DNA from: Lepidurus packardi
Taxonomy: Eukaryota > Arthropoda > Branchiopoda > Notostraca > Triopsidae
DNA length: 64,000 nucleotides
NCBI GenBank assembly: GCA_023053545.1
Contig: JAKZAN010000047.1
Location: forward strand, 62,001-126,000
Direction of reading: 5' to 3'
Numbering within the stretch: the first letter of the stretch is position 1; the number at the start of each line of letters is the position of its first letter. Shown in pieces: positions 11,991 through 25,354 of the stretch. The notes under the pieces are model-generated. The model was not told the DNA's origin and made no database searches. It saw nothing but the letters and a program-made list of their open reading frames with translations. Both the position numbers and the translations under genes were made by a program.

Positions 11991-14900
11991 TTAATTAATG
12001 AATTAATTCAGTCCGTAAGGAATTTATTCAGTAAGAAAGGAATTCAATCAATCCTAAAGAATTAATTCAGTCCGTAAGGAAATAATTCAGTCCGTAACGA
12101 ATTAATTCAGTCCGTAAGGAATTAATTAATTCCGTAAGGAATTAATTAATTCCGTAAGAAATTAATTCAGTCCGTAAGGAATTCATTCAGTCCGTAAGTA
12201 GTTAATTCAGTAAGAAAGGAATTCAATAAATCCTAAAGAATTAATTCAGTCCGTAAGGAACTAATTCAGTCCGTAAGGAATTAATTCAGTCCGTAAGGAA
12301 TTAATTCAGTCCGTAAGGAATTATTTCAGTCCGTAATTAATTCATTCATTCCTTACGGAATTAATTAAGTCCATAATGAATTAATTCAGTCCGTAAGGAA
12401 TTAATTCAGTAAGTAAGGAATTAATTAAATCCGTACGGAATTAATTCAGACCGTAAGGAATTAATTAAGTACGTAAGGAATTAATTAAGTCCGTAAGGAA
12501 TTAATTCAGTCCGTAAGGAATTAATTCAGTCCGTAATCGATTAATTAAGTCTGTAATGAATTAATTCAGTCCGTATGAAATTAATTCAGTCCGTAAGGAA
12601 TTAATTCAGTCCGAAAGGAATTAATTCAGTCAGTAAGGAATTAATTCAGTCCGTAAGGAATTAATTCAGTCCGTAATCGATTAATTAAGTCCGTAATGAA
12701 TTAATTCAGTCCGTATGAAATTAATTCAGTCCGTAAGGAATTAATTCAGTAGGTAAGGAATTAATTCAGTCCGTAAGGAATTATTTCAGTCCGTAATTAA
12801 TTAATTCATTCCTTACGGAACTAATTAAGTCCATAAGGAATTAATTCAGTCTGAAAGGATTTAATTAAGTCCGTAATGAATTAGTTCAGTCCGTAAGGAA
12901 TTAATTCAGTCCGTAAGGAATTAATTCAGTCCGTAAAGAATTAATTCAGTCCGTAAGGAATTAATTCAGTTCGTAAGGAATTAATTCAGTCCGTAAGGAA
13001 TTAATAAAATCCGTACGGAATTAATTCAGTCCGTAAGGAATTAATTAAGGAATTAATTCAGTCCGTAAGGAATTAATAAAATCCGTACGGAATTAATTCA
13101 GACCGTAAGGAATTAATAAAGTCCGTACGGAATTAATTCAGACCGTAAGGAATTAATTAAGTACGTAAGGAATTAATTAAGTCCGTAAGGATTTAATTCA
13201 GTCCGTAAGGAATTAATTTAGTCCGTAAGGAATTAATTCAGTCCGTAAGGAATTAATTTAGTCCGTAATCGATTAATTAAGTCCGTAATGAATTAATTCA
13301 GTCCGTATGAAATTAATTCAGTCCGTAAGGAATTAATTAAGGAATTAATTCAGTCCGTAAGGAATTAATTCAGTCCGTAAGGAATTATTTCAGTATGTAA
13401 GGAAATAATTCAGTACGTAAGTAATTAATTCAGTCCGTAAGGAATTACTTCAGTACGTAAAGAAATAATTCAGTCCGTAATGGATTAATTAAGTCCGTAA
13501 TGAATTAATTCAGTCCGTAAGGAATTAATAAAATCCGTACGGAATTAATTCAGACCGTAAGGAATTAATTCAGTCCGTAAGGAATTAATTAAGTACGTAA
13601 GGAATTAATTAAGTCCGTAAGGAATTAATTCAGTCCGTAAGGAATTAATTCAGTCCGTAAGGAATTAATTCAGTCCGTAAGGAATTAATTCAGTCAGTAA
13701 GGAATTAATTCAGTCCGTAAGGAATTAATTAAGTCCGTAATGAATTAATTCAGTCCGTATGAAATTAATTCAGTCCGTAAGGAATTAATTAATGAATTAA
13801 TTCAGTCCGTAAGGAATTTATTCAGTAAGAAAGGAATTCAATCAATCCTAAAGAATTAATTCAGTCCGTAAGGAAATAATTCAGTCCGTAACGAATTAAT
13901 TCAGTCCGTAAGGAATTAATTAATTCCGTAAGGAATTAATTAATTCCGTAAGAAATTAATTCAGTCCGTAAGGAAGTCATTCAGTCCGTAAGTAGTTAAT
14001 TCAGTAAGAAAGGAATTCAATAAATCCTAAAGAATTAATTCAGTCCGTAAGGAACTAATTCAGTCCGTAAGGAATTAATTCAGTCCGTAGGGAATTAATT
14101 CAGTCCGTAAGGAATTATTTCAGTCCGTAATTAATTCATTCATTCCTTACGGAATTAATTAAGTCCATAATGAATTAATTCAGTCCGTAAGGAATCAATT
14201 CAGTAAGTAAGGAATTAATTAAATCCGTAAGGAATTAATTCAGACCGTAAGGAATTAATTAAGTACGTAAGGAATTAATTAAGTCCGTAAGGAATTAATT
14301 AAGTCCGTAAGGAATTAATTAAGGAATTAAGGAATTAATTCAGTCCGTAAGGAATTAATTCAGTCCGTAAGGAATTAATTCAGTCCGTAAGGAATTATTT
14401 CAGTCAGTAAGGAATTAATTCAGTCCGTAAGGAATTAATTCAGTCCGTAATCGATTAATTAAGTCCGTAATGAATTAATTCAGTCCGTATGAAATTAATT
14501 CAGTCCGTAAGGAATTAATTCAGTCCGAAAGGAATTAATTCAGTCAGTAAGGAATTAATTCAGTCCGTAAGGAATTAATTCATTCCTTACGGAACTAATT
14601 AAGTCCATAAGGAATTAATTCAGTCTGAAAGGATTTAATTAAGTCCGTAATGAATTAGTTCAGTCCGTAAGGAATTAATTCAGTCCGTAAGGAATTAATT
14701 CAGTCCGTAAAGAATTAATTCAGTCCGTAAGGAATTAATTCAGTTCGTAAGGAATTAATTCAGTCCGTAAGGAATTAATAAAATCCGTACGGAATTAATT
14801 CAGTCCGTAAGGAATTAATTAAGGAATTAATTCAGTCCGTAAGGAATTAATAAAATCCGTACGGAATTAATTCAGACCGTAAGGAATTAATAAAATCCGT

Positions 14901-15165
14901 ACGGAATTAATTCAGACCGTAAGGAATTAATTAAGTACGTAAGGAATTAATTAAGTCCGTAAGGATTTAATTCAGTCCGTAAGGAATTAATTTAGTCCGT
15001 AAGGAATTAATTCAGTCCGTAAGGAATTAATTTAGTCCGTAATCGATTAATTAAGTCCGTAATGAATTAATTCAGTCCGTATGAAATTAATTCAGTCCGT
15101 AAGGAATTAATTAAGGAATTAATTCAGTCCGTAAGGAATTAATTCAGTCCGTAAGGAATTAATTC
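11991..15165 (+). repeat. Two copies of a 1.8-kb unit, also paralogous to 2.66-4.1 kb
   Basis: The AATG short-unit marker at 11998 recurs at 13792 (1794 bp) and the GGAACTAATTCAG unit at 12257 recurs at 14051 (1794). Another GGAAC unit, next to a micro-inverted unit, recurs at 12817 and 14591 (1774). Each copy carries two AAGAAAGG/19-mer clusters and micro-inverted CCTTACGG units. The left copy also aligns with 2661-4110. An odd pair of short units, 12 bp then 8 bp, occurs near 14320-14340. Non-coding. Confidence 0.85.
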
Positions 15166-16477
15166 AGTCCGTAAGGAATAACTTCAGTACGTAAGGAAAT
15201 AATTCAAACCGTAATGGATTAATTAAGTCCGTAATGAATTAATTCAGTCCGTAAGGAATTAATAAAATCCGTACGGAATTAATCCAGGCCGTAAGGAATT
15301 AATTCAGTCCGTAAGGAATTAATTCAGTCCGTAAGGAATTAATTCAGTCCGTAAGGAATTAATTCAGTCAGTAAGGAATTAATTCAGTCCGTAAGGAATT
15401 AATTCAGTCCGTAAGGAATTAATTCAGTCCGTAAGGATTTAATTCAGTCCGTAAGGTATTAATTCAGTCCGTAAGGAATTAATTCAGTCCGTAAGGAATT
15501 AATTCAGTCCGTATGAAATTAATTCAGTCCGTAAGGAATTAATTAAGGAATTAATTCAGTCCATAAGGAATTAATTCAGTCCGTAAGGAATAACTTCAGT
15601 ACGTAAGGAAATAATTCAGTCCGTAATGGATTAATTAAGTCCGTAATGAATTAATTCAGTACGTAAGGAATTAATAAAATCCGTACGGAATTAATTCAGA
15701 CCGTAAGGAATTAATTAAGTACGTAAGGAATTAATTAAGTCCGTAAGGAATTAATTCAGTCCGTAAGGAATTAATTCAGTCCGTAAGGAATTAATTCAGT
15801 CCGTAAGGAATTAATTCAGTCAGTAAGGAATTAATTCAGTCCGTTAGGAATTAATTCAGTCCGTAAGGAATTAATTAATGAATTAATTCAGTCCGTAAGG
15901 AATTTATTCAGTAAGAAAGGAATTCAATCAATCCTAAAGAATTAATTCAGTCCGTAAGGAAATAATTCAGTCCGTAACGAATTAATTCAGTCCGTAAGGA
16001 ATTAATTCAGTCCGTAAGAAATTAATTCAGTTCGTAAGGAATTAATTCAGTCCGTAAGGAATTATTTCAGTCCGTAATTAATTAATTCATTCCTTACGGA
16101 ATTAATTAAGTCCATAATGAATTAATTCAGTCCGTAAGGAATTAATTCAGTCCGTAAGGAATTAATTAAATCCGTACGGAATTAATTCAGACCGTCAGGA
16201 ATTAATTAAGTACGCAAGGAATTAATTAAGTCCGTAAGGAATTAATTAAGTCCGTAAAGAATTAATTCAGTCCGTAAGGAATTAATTCAGTCCGTAAGGA
16301 ATTATTTCAGTCCGTAATTAATTAATTCATTCCTTACGGAATTAATTAAGTCCATAATGAATTAATTCAGTCCGTAAGGAATTAATTCAGTTCGTAAGGA
16401 ATTAATTCAGTCAGTAAGGAATTAATTAAATCCGTACGGAATTAATTCAGACCGTAAGGAATTAATTAAGTACGTAA
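15166..16477 (+). repeat. Mixed-variant satellite stretch
   Basis: Twenty-mers with AATAACTTCAG, CAAACCG (15205), GGCC, GTCAG and GGTATT variants resembling 1600-2600, then another AATG short unit (15878) with an AAGAAAGG/19-mer cluster, then two micro-inverted units near 16090 and 16330 about 240 bp apart. No gene or unique sequence. Confidence 0.8.
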
Positions 16478-17665
16478 GGAATTAATTAATTCCGTAAGGA
16501 ATTAATTAATTCCGTAAGAAATTAATTCAGTCCGTAAGGAATTCATTCAGTCCGTAAGTAGTTAATTCAGTAAGAAAGGAATTCAATAAATCCTAAAGAA
16601 TTAATTCAGTCCGTAAGGAACTAATTCAGTCCGTAAGGAATTAATTCAGTCCGTAAGGAATTAATTCAGTCCGTAAGGAATTATTTCAGTCCGTAATTAA
16701 TTCATTCATTCCTTACGGAATTAATTATGTCCATAATGAATTAATTCAGTCCGTAAGGAATTAATTCAGTAAGTAAGGAATTAATTAAATCCGTACGGAA
16801 TTAATTCAGACCGTAAGGAATTAATTAAGTACGTAAGGAATTAATTAAGTCCGTAAGGAATTAATTAAGTCCGTTAGGAATTAATTAAGGAATTAAGGAA
16901 TTAATTCAGTCCGTAAGGAATTAATTCAGTCCGTAAGGAATTAATTCAGTCAGTAAGGAATTAATTCAGTCCGTAAGGAGTTAATAAAATCCGAACGGAA
17001 TTAATTCAGACCGTAAGGAATTAATTAAGTACGTAAGGAATTAATTAATTCCGTAAGGAATTAATTAATTCCGTAAGAAATTAATTCAGTCCGTAAGGAA
17101 TTAATTAATTGAGTAAGGAATTAATTAATTCCGTAAGAAATTAATTCAGTCCGTAAGGAATTCATTCAGTCCGTAAGTAGTTAATTCAGTAAGAAAGGAA
17201 TTCAATAAATCCTAAAGAATTAATTCAGTCCGTAAGGAACTAATTCAGTCCGTAAGGAATTAATTCAGTCCGTAAGGAATTAATTCAGTCCGTAAGGAAT
17301 TATTTCAGTCCGTAATTAATTCATTCATTCCTTACGGAATTAATTATGTCCATAATGAATTAATTCAGTCCGTAAGGAATTAATTCAGTAAGTAAGGAAT
17401 TAATTAAATCCGTACGGAATTAATTCAGACCGTAAGGAATTAATTAAGTACGTAAGGAATTAATTAAGTCCGTAAGGAATTAATTAAGTCCGTTAGGAAT
17501 TAATTAAGGAATTAAGGAATTAATTCAGTCCGTAAGGAATTAATTCAGTCCGTAAGGAATTAATTCCGTCAGTAAGGAATTAATTCAGTCCGTAAGGAGT
17601 TAATAAAATCCGAACGGAATTAATTCAGACCGTAAGGAATTAATTAAGTACGTAAGGAATTAATT
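16478..17665 (+). repeat. Block of about 570 bp repeated at 619-bp spacing
   Basis: Private markers recur 619 bp apart: TTATGTCCATAATG at 16727 and 17346, GGAGTTAATAAAATCCG at 16977 and 17596, and a TAATTCCGTAAGAAA unit at 16512 and 17131. The spacing is 31 monomers minus one base, which matches one 19-bp unit in the block plus a 12+8 bp short pair that sums to 20. A unit with GAGTAAGG near 17110, in place of CCGTAAGG, sits at the start of the second copy and may mark the junction. Non-coding. Confidence 0.85.
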
Positions 17666-17770
17666 AAGTCCGTAAGGAATTAATTCAGTCCGTAAGGAAT
17701 TAATTCAGTCCGTAAGGAATTAATTCAGTCCGTAAGGAATTAATTCAGTCAGTAAGGAATTAATTCAGTC

Positions 17771-20700
17771 CGTAAGGAATTAATTCAGTCCGTAATCGAT
17801 TAATTAAGTCCGTAATGAATTAATTCAGTCCGTATGAAATTAATTCAGTCCGTAAGGAATTAATTCAGTCCGAAAGGAATTAATTCAGTCAGTAAGGAAT
17901 TAATTCAGTCCGTAAGGAATTAATTCAGTCCGTAATCGATTAATTAAGTCCGTAATGAATTAATTCAGTCCGTATGAAATTAATTCAGTCCGTAAGGAAT
18001 TAATTCAGTAGGTAAGGAATTAATTCAGTCCGTAAGGAATTATTTCAGTCCGTAATTAATTAATTCATTCCTTACGGAACTAATTAAGTCCATAAGGAGT
18101 TAATTCAGTCTGAAAGGATTTAATTAAGTCCGTAATGAATTAGTTCAGTCCGTAAGGAATTAATTCAGTCCGTAAGGAATTAATTCAGTCCGTAAAGAAT
18201 TAATTCAGTCCGTAAGGAATTAATTCAGTTCGTAAGGAATTAATTCAGTCCGTAAGGAATTAATAAAATCCGTACGGAATTAATTCAGACCGTAAGGAAT
18301 TAATTCAGTCCGTAAGGAATTAATTCAGTCCGTAAGGAATTAATTCAGTCAGTAAGGAATTAATTCAGTCCGTAAGGTATTAATTCAGTCCGTAAGGAAG
18401 AAGTTCAGAACGTAAGGAATTAATTCAGTCCGTAATCGATTAATTAAGTCCGTAATGAATTAATTCTGTCCGTATGAAATTAATTCAGTCCGTAAGGAAT
18501 TAATTAAGGAATTAATTCAGTCCGTAAGGAATTAATTCAGTCCGTAAGGAATTAATTCAGTCCGTAAGGAATTATTTCAGTACGTAAGGAATTAATTCAG
18601 TCCGTAATGGATTAATTAAGTCCGTAATGAATTAATTCAGTCCGTAAGGAATTAATTCAGTTCGTAAGGAATTTATTCAGTCCGTAAGGAATTAATAAAA
18701 TCCGTACGGAATTAATTCAGTCCGTAAGGAATTAATAAAATCCGTACGGAATTAATTCAGACCGTAAGGAATTAATTAAGTACGTAAGGAATTAATTAAG
18801 TCCGTAAGGAATTAATTCAGTCCGTAAGGAATTAATTCAGTCCGTAAGGAATTAATTCAGTCCGTAAGGAATTAATTCAGTCCGTAATTGATTAATTAAG
18901 TCCGTAATGAATTAATTCAGTCCGTATGAAATTAATTCAGTCCGTAAGGAATTAATTAAATAATTAATTCAGTCCGTAAGGAATTAATTCAGTCCGAAAG
19001 GAATTAATTCAGTCCGTAATGAATTAATTCAGTCCGTAAGGAATTAATAAAATCCGTACGGAATTAATTCAGTTCGTAAGGAATTTATTCAGTCCGTAAG
19101 GAATTAATTAAGTCCGTAAGGAATTAATTCAGTCCGTAAGGAATTAATTCAGTCCGTAAGGAATTAATTCAGTCCGTAAGGAATTAATTCAGTCAGTAAG
19201 GAATAAGTTCAGTACGTAAGGAATTAATTCAGTCCGTAATCGATTAATTAAGTCCGTAATGAATTAATTCAGTCCGTATGAAATTAATTCAGTCCGTAAG
19301 GAATTAATTAAGGAATTAATTCAGTCCGTAAGGAATTAATTCAGTCCGAAAGGAATTAATTCAGTCCGTAATGAATTAATTCAGTCCGTAAGGAATTAAT
19401 AAAATCCGTACGGAATTAATTCAGTTCGTAAGGAATTTATTCAGTCCGTAAGGAATTAATAAAATCCGTACGGAATTAATTCAGTTCGTAAGGAATTTAT
19501 TCAGTCCGTTAGGAATTAATGAAATCCGTACGGAATTAATTCAGTCCGTAAGGAATTAATTAAGTCCGTAAGGAATTAATTCAGTCAGTAAGGAATTAAT
19601 TCAGTCCGTAAGGAATTAATTCAGTCCGTAAGGAATTAATTCAGTCCGTAAGGATTTCATTCAGTCCGTAAGGAATTAATTCAGTCCGTAATCGATTAAT
19701 TAAGTCCGTAATGAATTAATTCAGTCCGTATGAAATTAATTCAGTCCGTAAGGAATTAATTCAGTCCGAAAGGAATTAATTCAGTCAGTAAGGAATTAAT
19801 TCAGTCCGTAAGGAATTAATTCAGTCCGTAATCGATTAATTAAGTCCGTAATGAATTAATTCAGTCCGTATGAAATTAATTCAGTCCGTAAGGAATTAAT
19901 TCAGTAGGTAAGGAATTAATTCAGTCCGTAAGGAATTATTTCAGTCCGTAATTAATTAATTCATTCCTTACGGAACTAATTAAGTCCATAAGGAGTTAAT
20001 TCAGTCTGAAAGGATTTAATTAAGTCCGTAATGAATTAGTTCAGTCCGTAAGGAATTAATTCAGTCCGTAAGGAATTAATTCAGTCCGTAAAGAATTAAT
20101 TCAGTCCGTAAGGAATTAATTCAGTTCGTAAGGAATTAATTCAGTCCGTAAGGAATTAATAAAATCCGTACGGAATTAATTCAGACCGTAAGGAATTAAT
20201 TCAGTCCGTAAGGAATTAATTCAGTCCGTAAGGAATTAATTCAGTCAGTAAGGAATTAATTCAGTCCGTAAGGTATTAATTCAGTCCGTAAGGAAGAAGT
20301 TCAGAACGTAAGGAATTAATTCAGTCCGTAATCGATTAATTAAGTCCGTAATGAATTAATTCTGTCCGTATGAAATTAATTCAGTCCGTAAGGAATTAAT
20401 TAAGGAATTAATTCAGTCCGTAAGGAATTAATTCAGTCCGTAAGGAATTAATTCAGTCCGTAAGGAATTATTTCAGTACGTAAGGAATTAATTCAGTCCG
20501 TAATGGATTAATTAAGTCCGTAATGAATTAATTCAGTCCGTAAGGAATTAATTCAGTTCGTAAGGAATTTATTCAGTCCGTAAGGAATTAATAAAATCCG
20601 TACGGAATTAATTCAGTCCGTAAGGAATTAATAAAATCCGTACGGAATTAATTCAGACCGTAAGGAATTAATTAAGTACGTAAGGAATTAATTAAGTCCG

Positions 20701-21561
20701 TAAGGAATTAATTCAGTCCGTAAGGAATTAATTCAGTCCGTAAGGAATTAATTCAGTCCGTAAGGAATTAATTCAGTCCGTAATTGATTAATTAAGTCCG
20801 TAATGAATTAATTCAGTCCGTATGAAATTAATTCAGTCCGTAAGGAATTAATTAAATAATTAATTCAGTCCGTAAGGAATTAATTCAGTCCGAAAGGAAT
20901 TAATTCAGTCCGTAATGAATTAATTCAGTCCGTAAGGAATTAATAAAATCCGTACGGAATTAATTCAGTTCGTAAGGAATTTATTCAGTCCGTAAGGAAT
21001 TAATTAAGTCCGTAAGGAATTAATTCAGTCCGTAAGGAATTAATTCAGTCCGTAAGGAATTAATTCAGTCCGTAAGGAATTAATTCAGTCAGTAAGGAAT
21101 AAGTTCAGTACGTAAGGAATTAATTCAGTCCGTAATCGATTAATTAAGTCCGTAATGAATTAATTCAGTCCGTATGAAATTAATTCAGTCCGTAAGGAAT
21201 TAATTAAGGAATTAATTCAGTCCGTAAGGAATTAATTCAGTCCGAAAGGAATTAATTCAGTCCGTAATGAATTAATTCAGTCCGTAAGGAATTAATAAAA
21301 TCCGTACGGAATTAATTCAGTTCGTAAGGAATTTATTCAGTCCGTAAGGAATTAATAAAATCCGTACGGAATTAATTCAGTTCGTAAGGAATTTATTCAG
21401 TCCGTTAGGAATTAATGAAATCCGTACGGAATTAATTCAGTCCGTAAGGAATTAATTAAGTCCGTAAGGAATTAATTCAGTCAGTAAGGAATTAATTCAG
21501 TCCGTAAGGAATTAATTCAGTCCGTAAGGAATTAATTCAGTCCGTAAGGATTTCATTCAGT
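17771..21561 (+). repeat. 1,896-bp tandem duplication (two copies)
   Basis: Copies are about 17771-19666 and 19667-21561. Markers 1896 bp apart: TAATCG (17791, 19687), AGGAGTTAAT (18095, 19991), GGAAGAAGTTCAGAACG (18396, 20292), CTGTCCGTATGA (18466, 20362), GGATTTCAT (19651, 21547). The length equals 93 twenty-mers plus three 12-bp units; short units are visible near 18505, 18950 (AAAT-ending form) and 19305. Micro-inverted units occur near 18070 and 19967. Very high identity suggests a recent exchange. Non-coding. Confidence 0.9.
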
Positions 21562-22191
21562 CCGTAAGGTATTAATTCAGTCCGTAAGGAATTAATTCAG
21601 TCCGTAAGTAATTAATTCAGTCCGTAAGGAAGAAGTTCAGAAAGTAAGGAATTAATTCAGTCCGTAATCGATTAATTAAGTCCGTAATGAATTAATTCAG
21701 TCCGTATGAAATTAATTCAGTCCGTAAGGAATTAATTAAGGAATTAATTCAGTCCGTAAGGAATTAATTCAGTCCGTAAGGAATTAATTCAGTCCGTAAG
21801 GAATTATTTCAGTACGTAAGGAATTAATTCAGTCCGTAATGGATTAATTAAGTCCGTAATGAATTAATTCAGTCCGTAAGGAATTAATAAAATCCGTGCG
21901 GAATTAATTCAGTTCGTAAGGAATTTATTCAGTCCGTAAGGAATTAATAAAATCCGTACGGAATTAATTCAGTCCGTAAGGAATTAATAAAATCCGTACG
22001 GAATTAATTCAGACCGTAAGGAATTAATTAAGTACGTAAGGAATTAATTAAGTCCGTAAGGAATTAATTCAGTCCGTAAGGAATTAATTCAGTCCGTAAG
22101 GAATTAATTCAGTCCGTAAGGAATTAATTCAGTAAGTAAGGAATAAGTTCAGTACGTAAGGAATTAATTCAGTCCGTAATCGATTAATTAA
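21562..22191 (+). repeat. Satellite stretch paralogous to 29.5-30.2 kb
   Basis: Contains GAAGAAGTTCAGAAAG, TAATCG, GTATGA, a 12-bp unit and CCGTGCGG (21891-21900, a variant of the usual CCGTACGG). The order matches 29532-30160 at offset 7970. Non-coding, no unique sequence. Confidence 0.8.
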
Positions 22192-24455
22192 GTCCGTAAT
22201 GAATTAATTCAGTCCGTATGAAATTAATTCAGTCCGTAATGAATTAATTAAGGAATTAATTCAGTCCGTAAGGAATTAATTCAGTCCGTAAGGAATTAAT
22301 TCAGTCCGTAATGAATTTATTCAGTCCGTAAGGAATTAATAAAATCCGTACGGAATTAATTCAGTTCGTAAGGAATTTATTCAGTCCGTAAGGAATTAAT
22401 AAAATCCGTACGGAATTAATTCAGTTCGTAAGGAATTTATTCAGTCCGTTAGGAATTAATTCAGTTCGTAAGGAATTTATTCAGTCCGTTAGGAATTAAT
22501 AAAATCCGTACGGAATTAATTCAGTCCGTAAGGAATTAATTAAGTCCGTAAGGAATTAATTCAGTCCGTAAGGAATTAATTCAGTCCGTAAGGAATTAAT
22601 TCAGTCCGTAAGGAATTAATTCAGTCAGTAAGGAATTAATTTAGTCCGTAAGGAATTAATTCAGTCCGCTAGGAATTAATTCAGTCCGTAAGGAATTAAT
22701 TCAGTCCGTAAGGAATTAATTCAGTCCGTAAGGAATTAATTCAGTCCGTAAGGAATTAATTCAGTCAGTATGGAATTAATTCAGTCCGTAATTAATTAAT
22801 TCAGTCCGTAAGGAATTAATTCAGTCCGTAAGGATTTAATTCAGTCCGTAAGGTATTAATTCAGTCCGTAAGGAATTAATTCAGTCCGAAAGGAATTAAT
22901 TCAGTCCGTAAGGAATTAATTCAGTCCGTAAGGATTTAATTCAGTCAGTAAGGAATTAATTCAGTCCGTAAGGAATTAATTCAGTCCGTAAGGAATTAAT
23001 TCAGTCCGTAAGGATTTAATTCAGTCCGTAAGGTATTAATTCAGTCCGTAAGGAATTATTTCAGTCCGTAATTAATTCATTCATTCCTTACGGAATTAAT
23101 TAAGTCCATAACGAATTAATTCAGTCCGTAAGGAATTAATTCAGTAAGTAAGGAATTAATTAAATCCGTACGGAATTAATTCAGACCGTAAGGAATTAAT
23201 TAAGTACGTAAGGAATTAATTAAGTCCGTAAAGAATTAATTCAGTCCGTAAGGAATTAATTCAGTCAGTAAGGAATTAATTCAGTCCGTAAGGAATTAAT
23301 TCAGTCAGTAATCGATTAATTAAGTCCGTAATGAATTAATTCAGTCCGTATGAAATTAATTCAGTCCGTAATGAATTAATTAAGGAATTAATTCAGTCCG
23401 TAAGGAATTAATTCAGTCCGTAAGGAATTAATTCAGTCCGTAATGAATTTATTCAGTCCGTAAGGAATTAATAAAATCCGTACGGAATTAATTCAGTTCG
23501 TAAGGAATTTATTCAGTCCGTAAGGAATTAATAAAATCCGTACGGAATTAATTCAGTTCGTAAGGAATTTATTCAGTCCGTTAGGAATTAATTCAGTTCG
23601 TAAGGAATTTATTCAGTCCGTTAGGAATTAATAAAATCCGTACGGAATTAATTCAGTCCGTAAGGAATTAATTAATTCCGTAAGGAATTAATTCAGTCCG
23701 TAAGGAATTAATTCAGTCCGTAAGGAATTAATTCAGTCCGTAAGGAATTAATTCAGTCAGTAAGGAATTAATTTAGTCCGTAAGGAATTAATTCAGTCCG
23801 TTAGGAATTAATTCAGTCCGTAAGGAATTAATTCAGTCCGTAAGGAATTAATTCAGTCCGTAAGGAATTAATTCAGTCCGTAAGGAATTAATTCAGTCAG
23901 TATGGAATTAATTCAGTCCGTAATTAATTAATTCAGTCCGTAAGGAATTAATTCAGTCCGTAAGGATTTAATTCAGTCCGTAAGGTATTAATTCAGTCCG
24001 TAAGGAATTAATTCATTCCGTAAGGAATTAATTCAGTCCGTAAGGAATTAATTCAGTCCGTACGGAATTAATTCAGTTCGTAAGGAATTAATTCAGTCCG
24101 TAAGGAATTAATAAAATCCGTACGGAATTAATTCAGTCCGTAAGGAATTAATAAAATCCGTACGGAATTAATTCAACCGTAAGGAATTAATAAAGTACGT
24201 AAGGAATTAATTAAGTCCGTAAGGAATTAATTCAGTCCGTAAGGAATTAATTCAGTCCGAAAGGAATTAATTCAGTCCGTAAGGAATTAATTCTGTCCGT
24301 AAGGATTTAATTCAGTCAGTAAGGAATTAATTCAGTCCGTAAGGAATTAATTCAGTCCGTAAGGAATTAATTCAGTCCGTAAGGATTTAATTCAGTCCGT
24401 AAGGTATTAATTCAGTCCGTAAGGAATTATTTCAGTCCGTAATTAATTCATTCAT
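22192..24455 (+). repeat. 1,132-bp tandem duplication
   Basis: Copies of about 22192-23323 and 23324-24455. The AATGAATTTATTCAG unit recurs at 22311 and 23443, and the TATGG unit at 22769 and 23901, both 1132 bp apart. The length is 56 monomers plus one 12-bp unit (near 22250 and 23380). Both copies carry the GTTAGG units. Non-coding. Confidence 0.85.
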
Positions 24456-25272
24456 TCCTTACGGAATTAATTAAGTCCATAACGAATTAATTCAGTCCGT
24501 AAGGAATTAATTCTGTCAGTAAGGAATTAATTTAGTCCGTAAGGAATTAATTCAGTCCGTTAGGAATTAATTCAGTCCGTAAGGAATTAATTCAGTCCGT
24601 AAGGAATTAATTCAGTCCGTAAGGAATTAATTCAGTCCGTAAGGAATTAATTCAGTCAGTATGGAATTAATTCAGTCCGTAATTAATTAATTCAGTCCGT
24701 AAGGAATTAATTCAGTCCGTAAGGATTTAATTCAGTCCGTAAGGTATTAATTCAGTCCGTAAGGAATTAATTCATTCCGTAAGGAATTAATTCAGTCCGT
24801 AAGGAATTAATTCAGTCCGTACGGAATTAATTCAGTTCGTAAGGAATTAATTCAGTCCGTAAGGAATTAATAAAATCCGTACGGAATTAATTCAGTCCGT
24901 AAGGAATTAATAAAATCCGTACGGAATTAATTCAACCGTAAGGAATTAATAAAGTACGTAAGGAATTAATTAAGTCCGTAAGGAATTAATTCAGTCCGTA
25001 AGGAATTAATTCAGTCCGAAAGGAATTAATTCAGTCCGTAAGGAATTAATTCTGTCCGTAAGGATTTAATTCAGTCAGTAAGGAATTAATTCAGTCCGTA
25101 AGGAATTAATTCAGTCCGTAAGGAATTAATTCAGTCCGTAAGGATTTAATTCAGTCCGTAAGGTATTAATTCAGTCCGTAAGGAATTATTTCAGTCCGTA
25201 ATTAATTCATTCATTCCTTACGGAATTAATTAAGTCCATAACGAATTAATTCAGTCCGTAAGGAATTAATTC
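23755..25272 (+). repeat. 759-bp tandem duplication overlapping the 1,132-bp one
   Basis: Copies of about 23755-24513 and 24514-25272. Markers 759 bp apart: TATGG (23901, 24660), a 19-bp unit with TTCAACCG (24174, 24933), CATTCATTCC before the micro-inverted unit (24449, 25208). The length is 38 monomers minus one base, as expected from the single 19-bp unit inside. A unit reading CTGTCAG near 24511 sits at the join. Non-coding. Confidence 0.88.
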
Positions 25273-25354
25273 AGTAAGTAAGGAATTAATTAAATCCGTA
25301 CGGAATTAATTCAGACCGTAAGGAATTAATTAAGTACGTAAGGAATTAATTAAG

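Noticed and set aside
17771..21561. Assembly artefact as the full explanation for the duplications
   Set aside because: It cannot be excluded for the most identical pairs, but most copies differ by private substitutions and whole-monomer indels, which favours real duplication followed by divergence.
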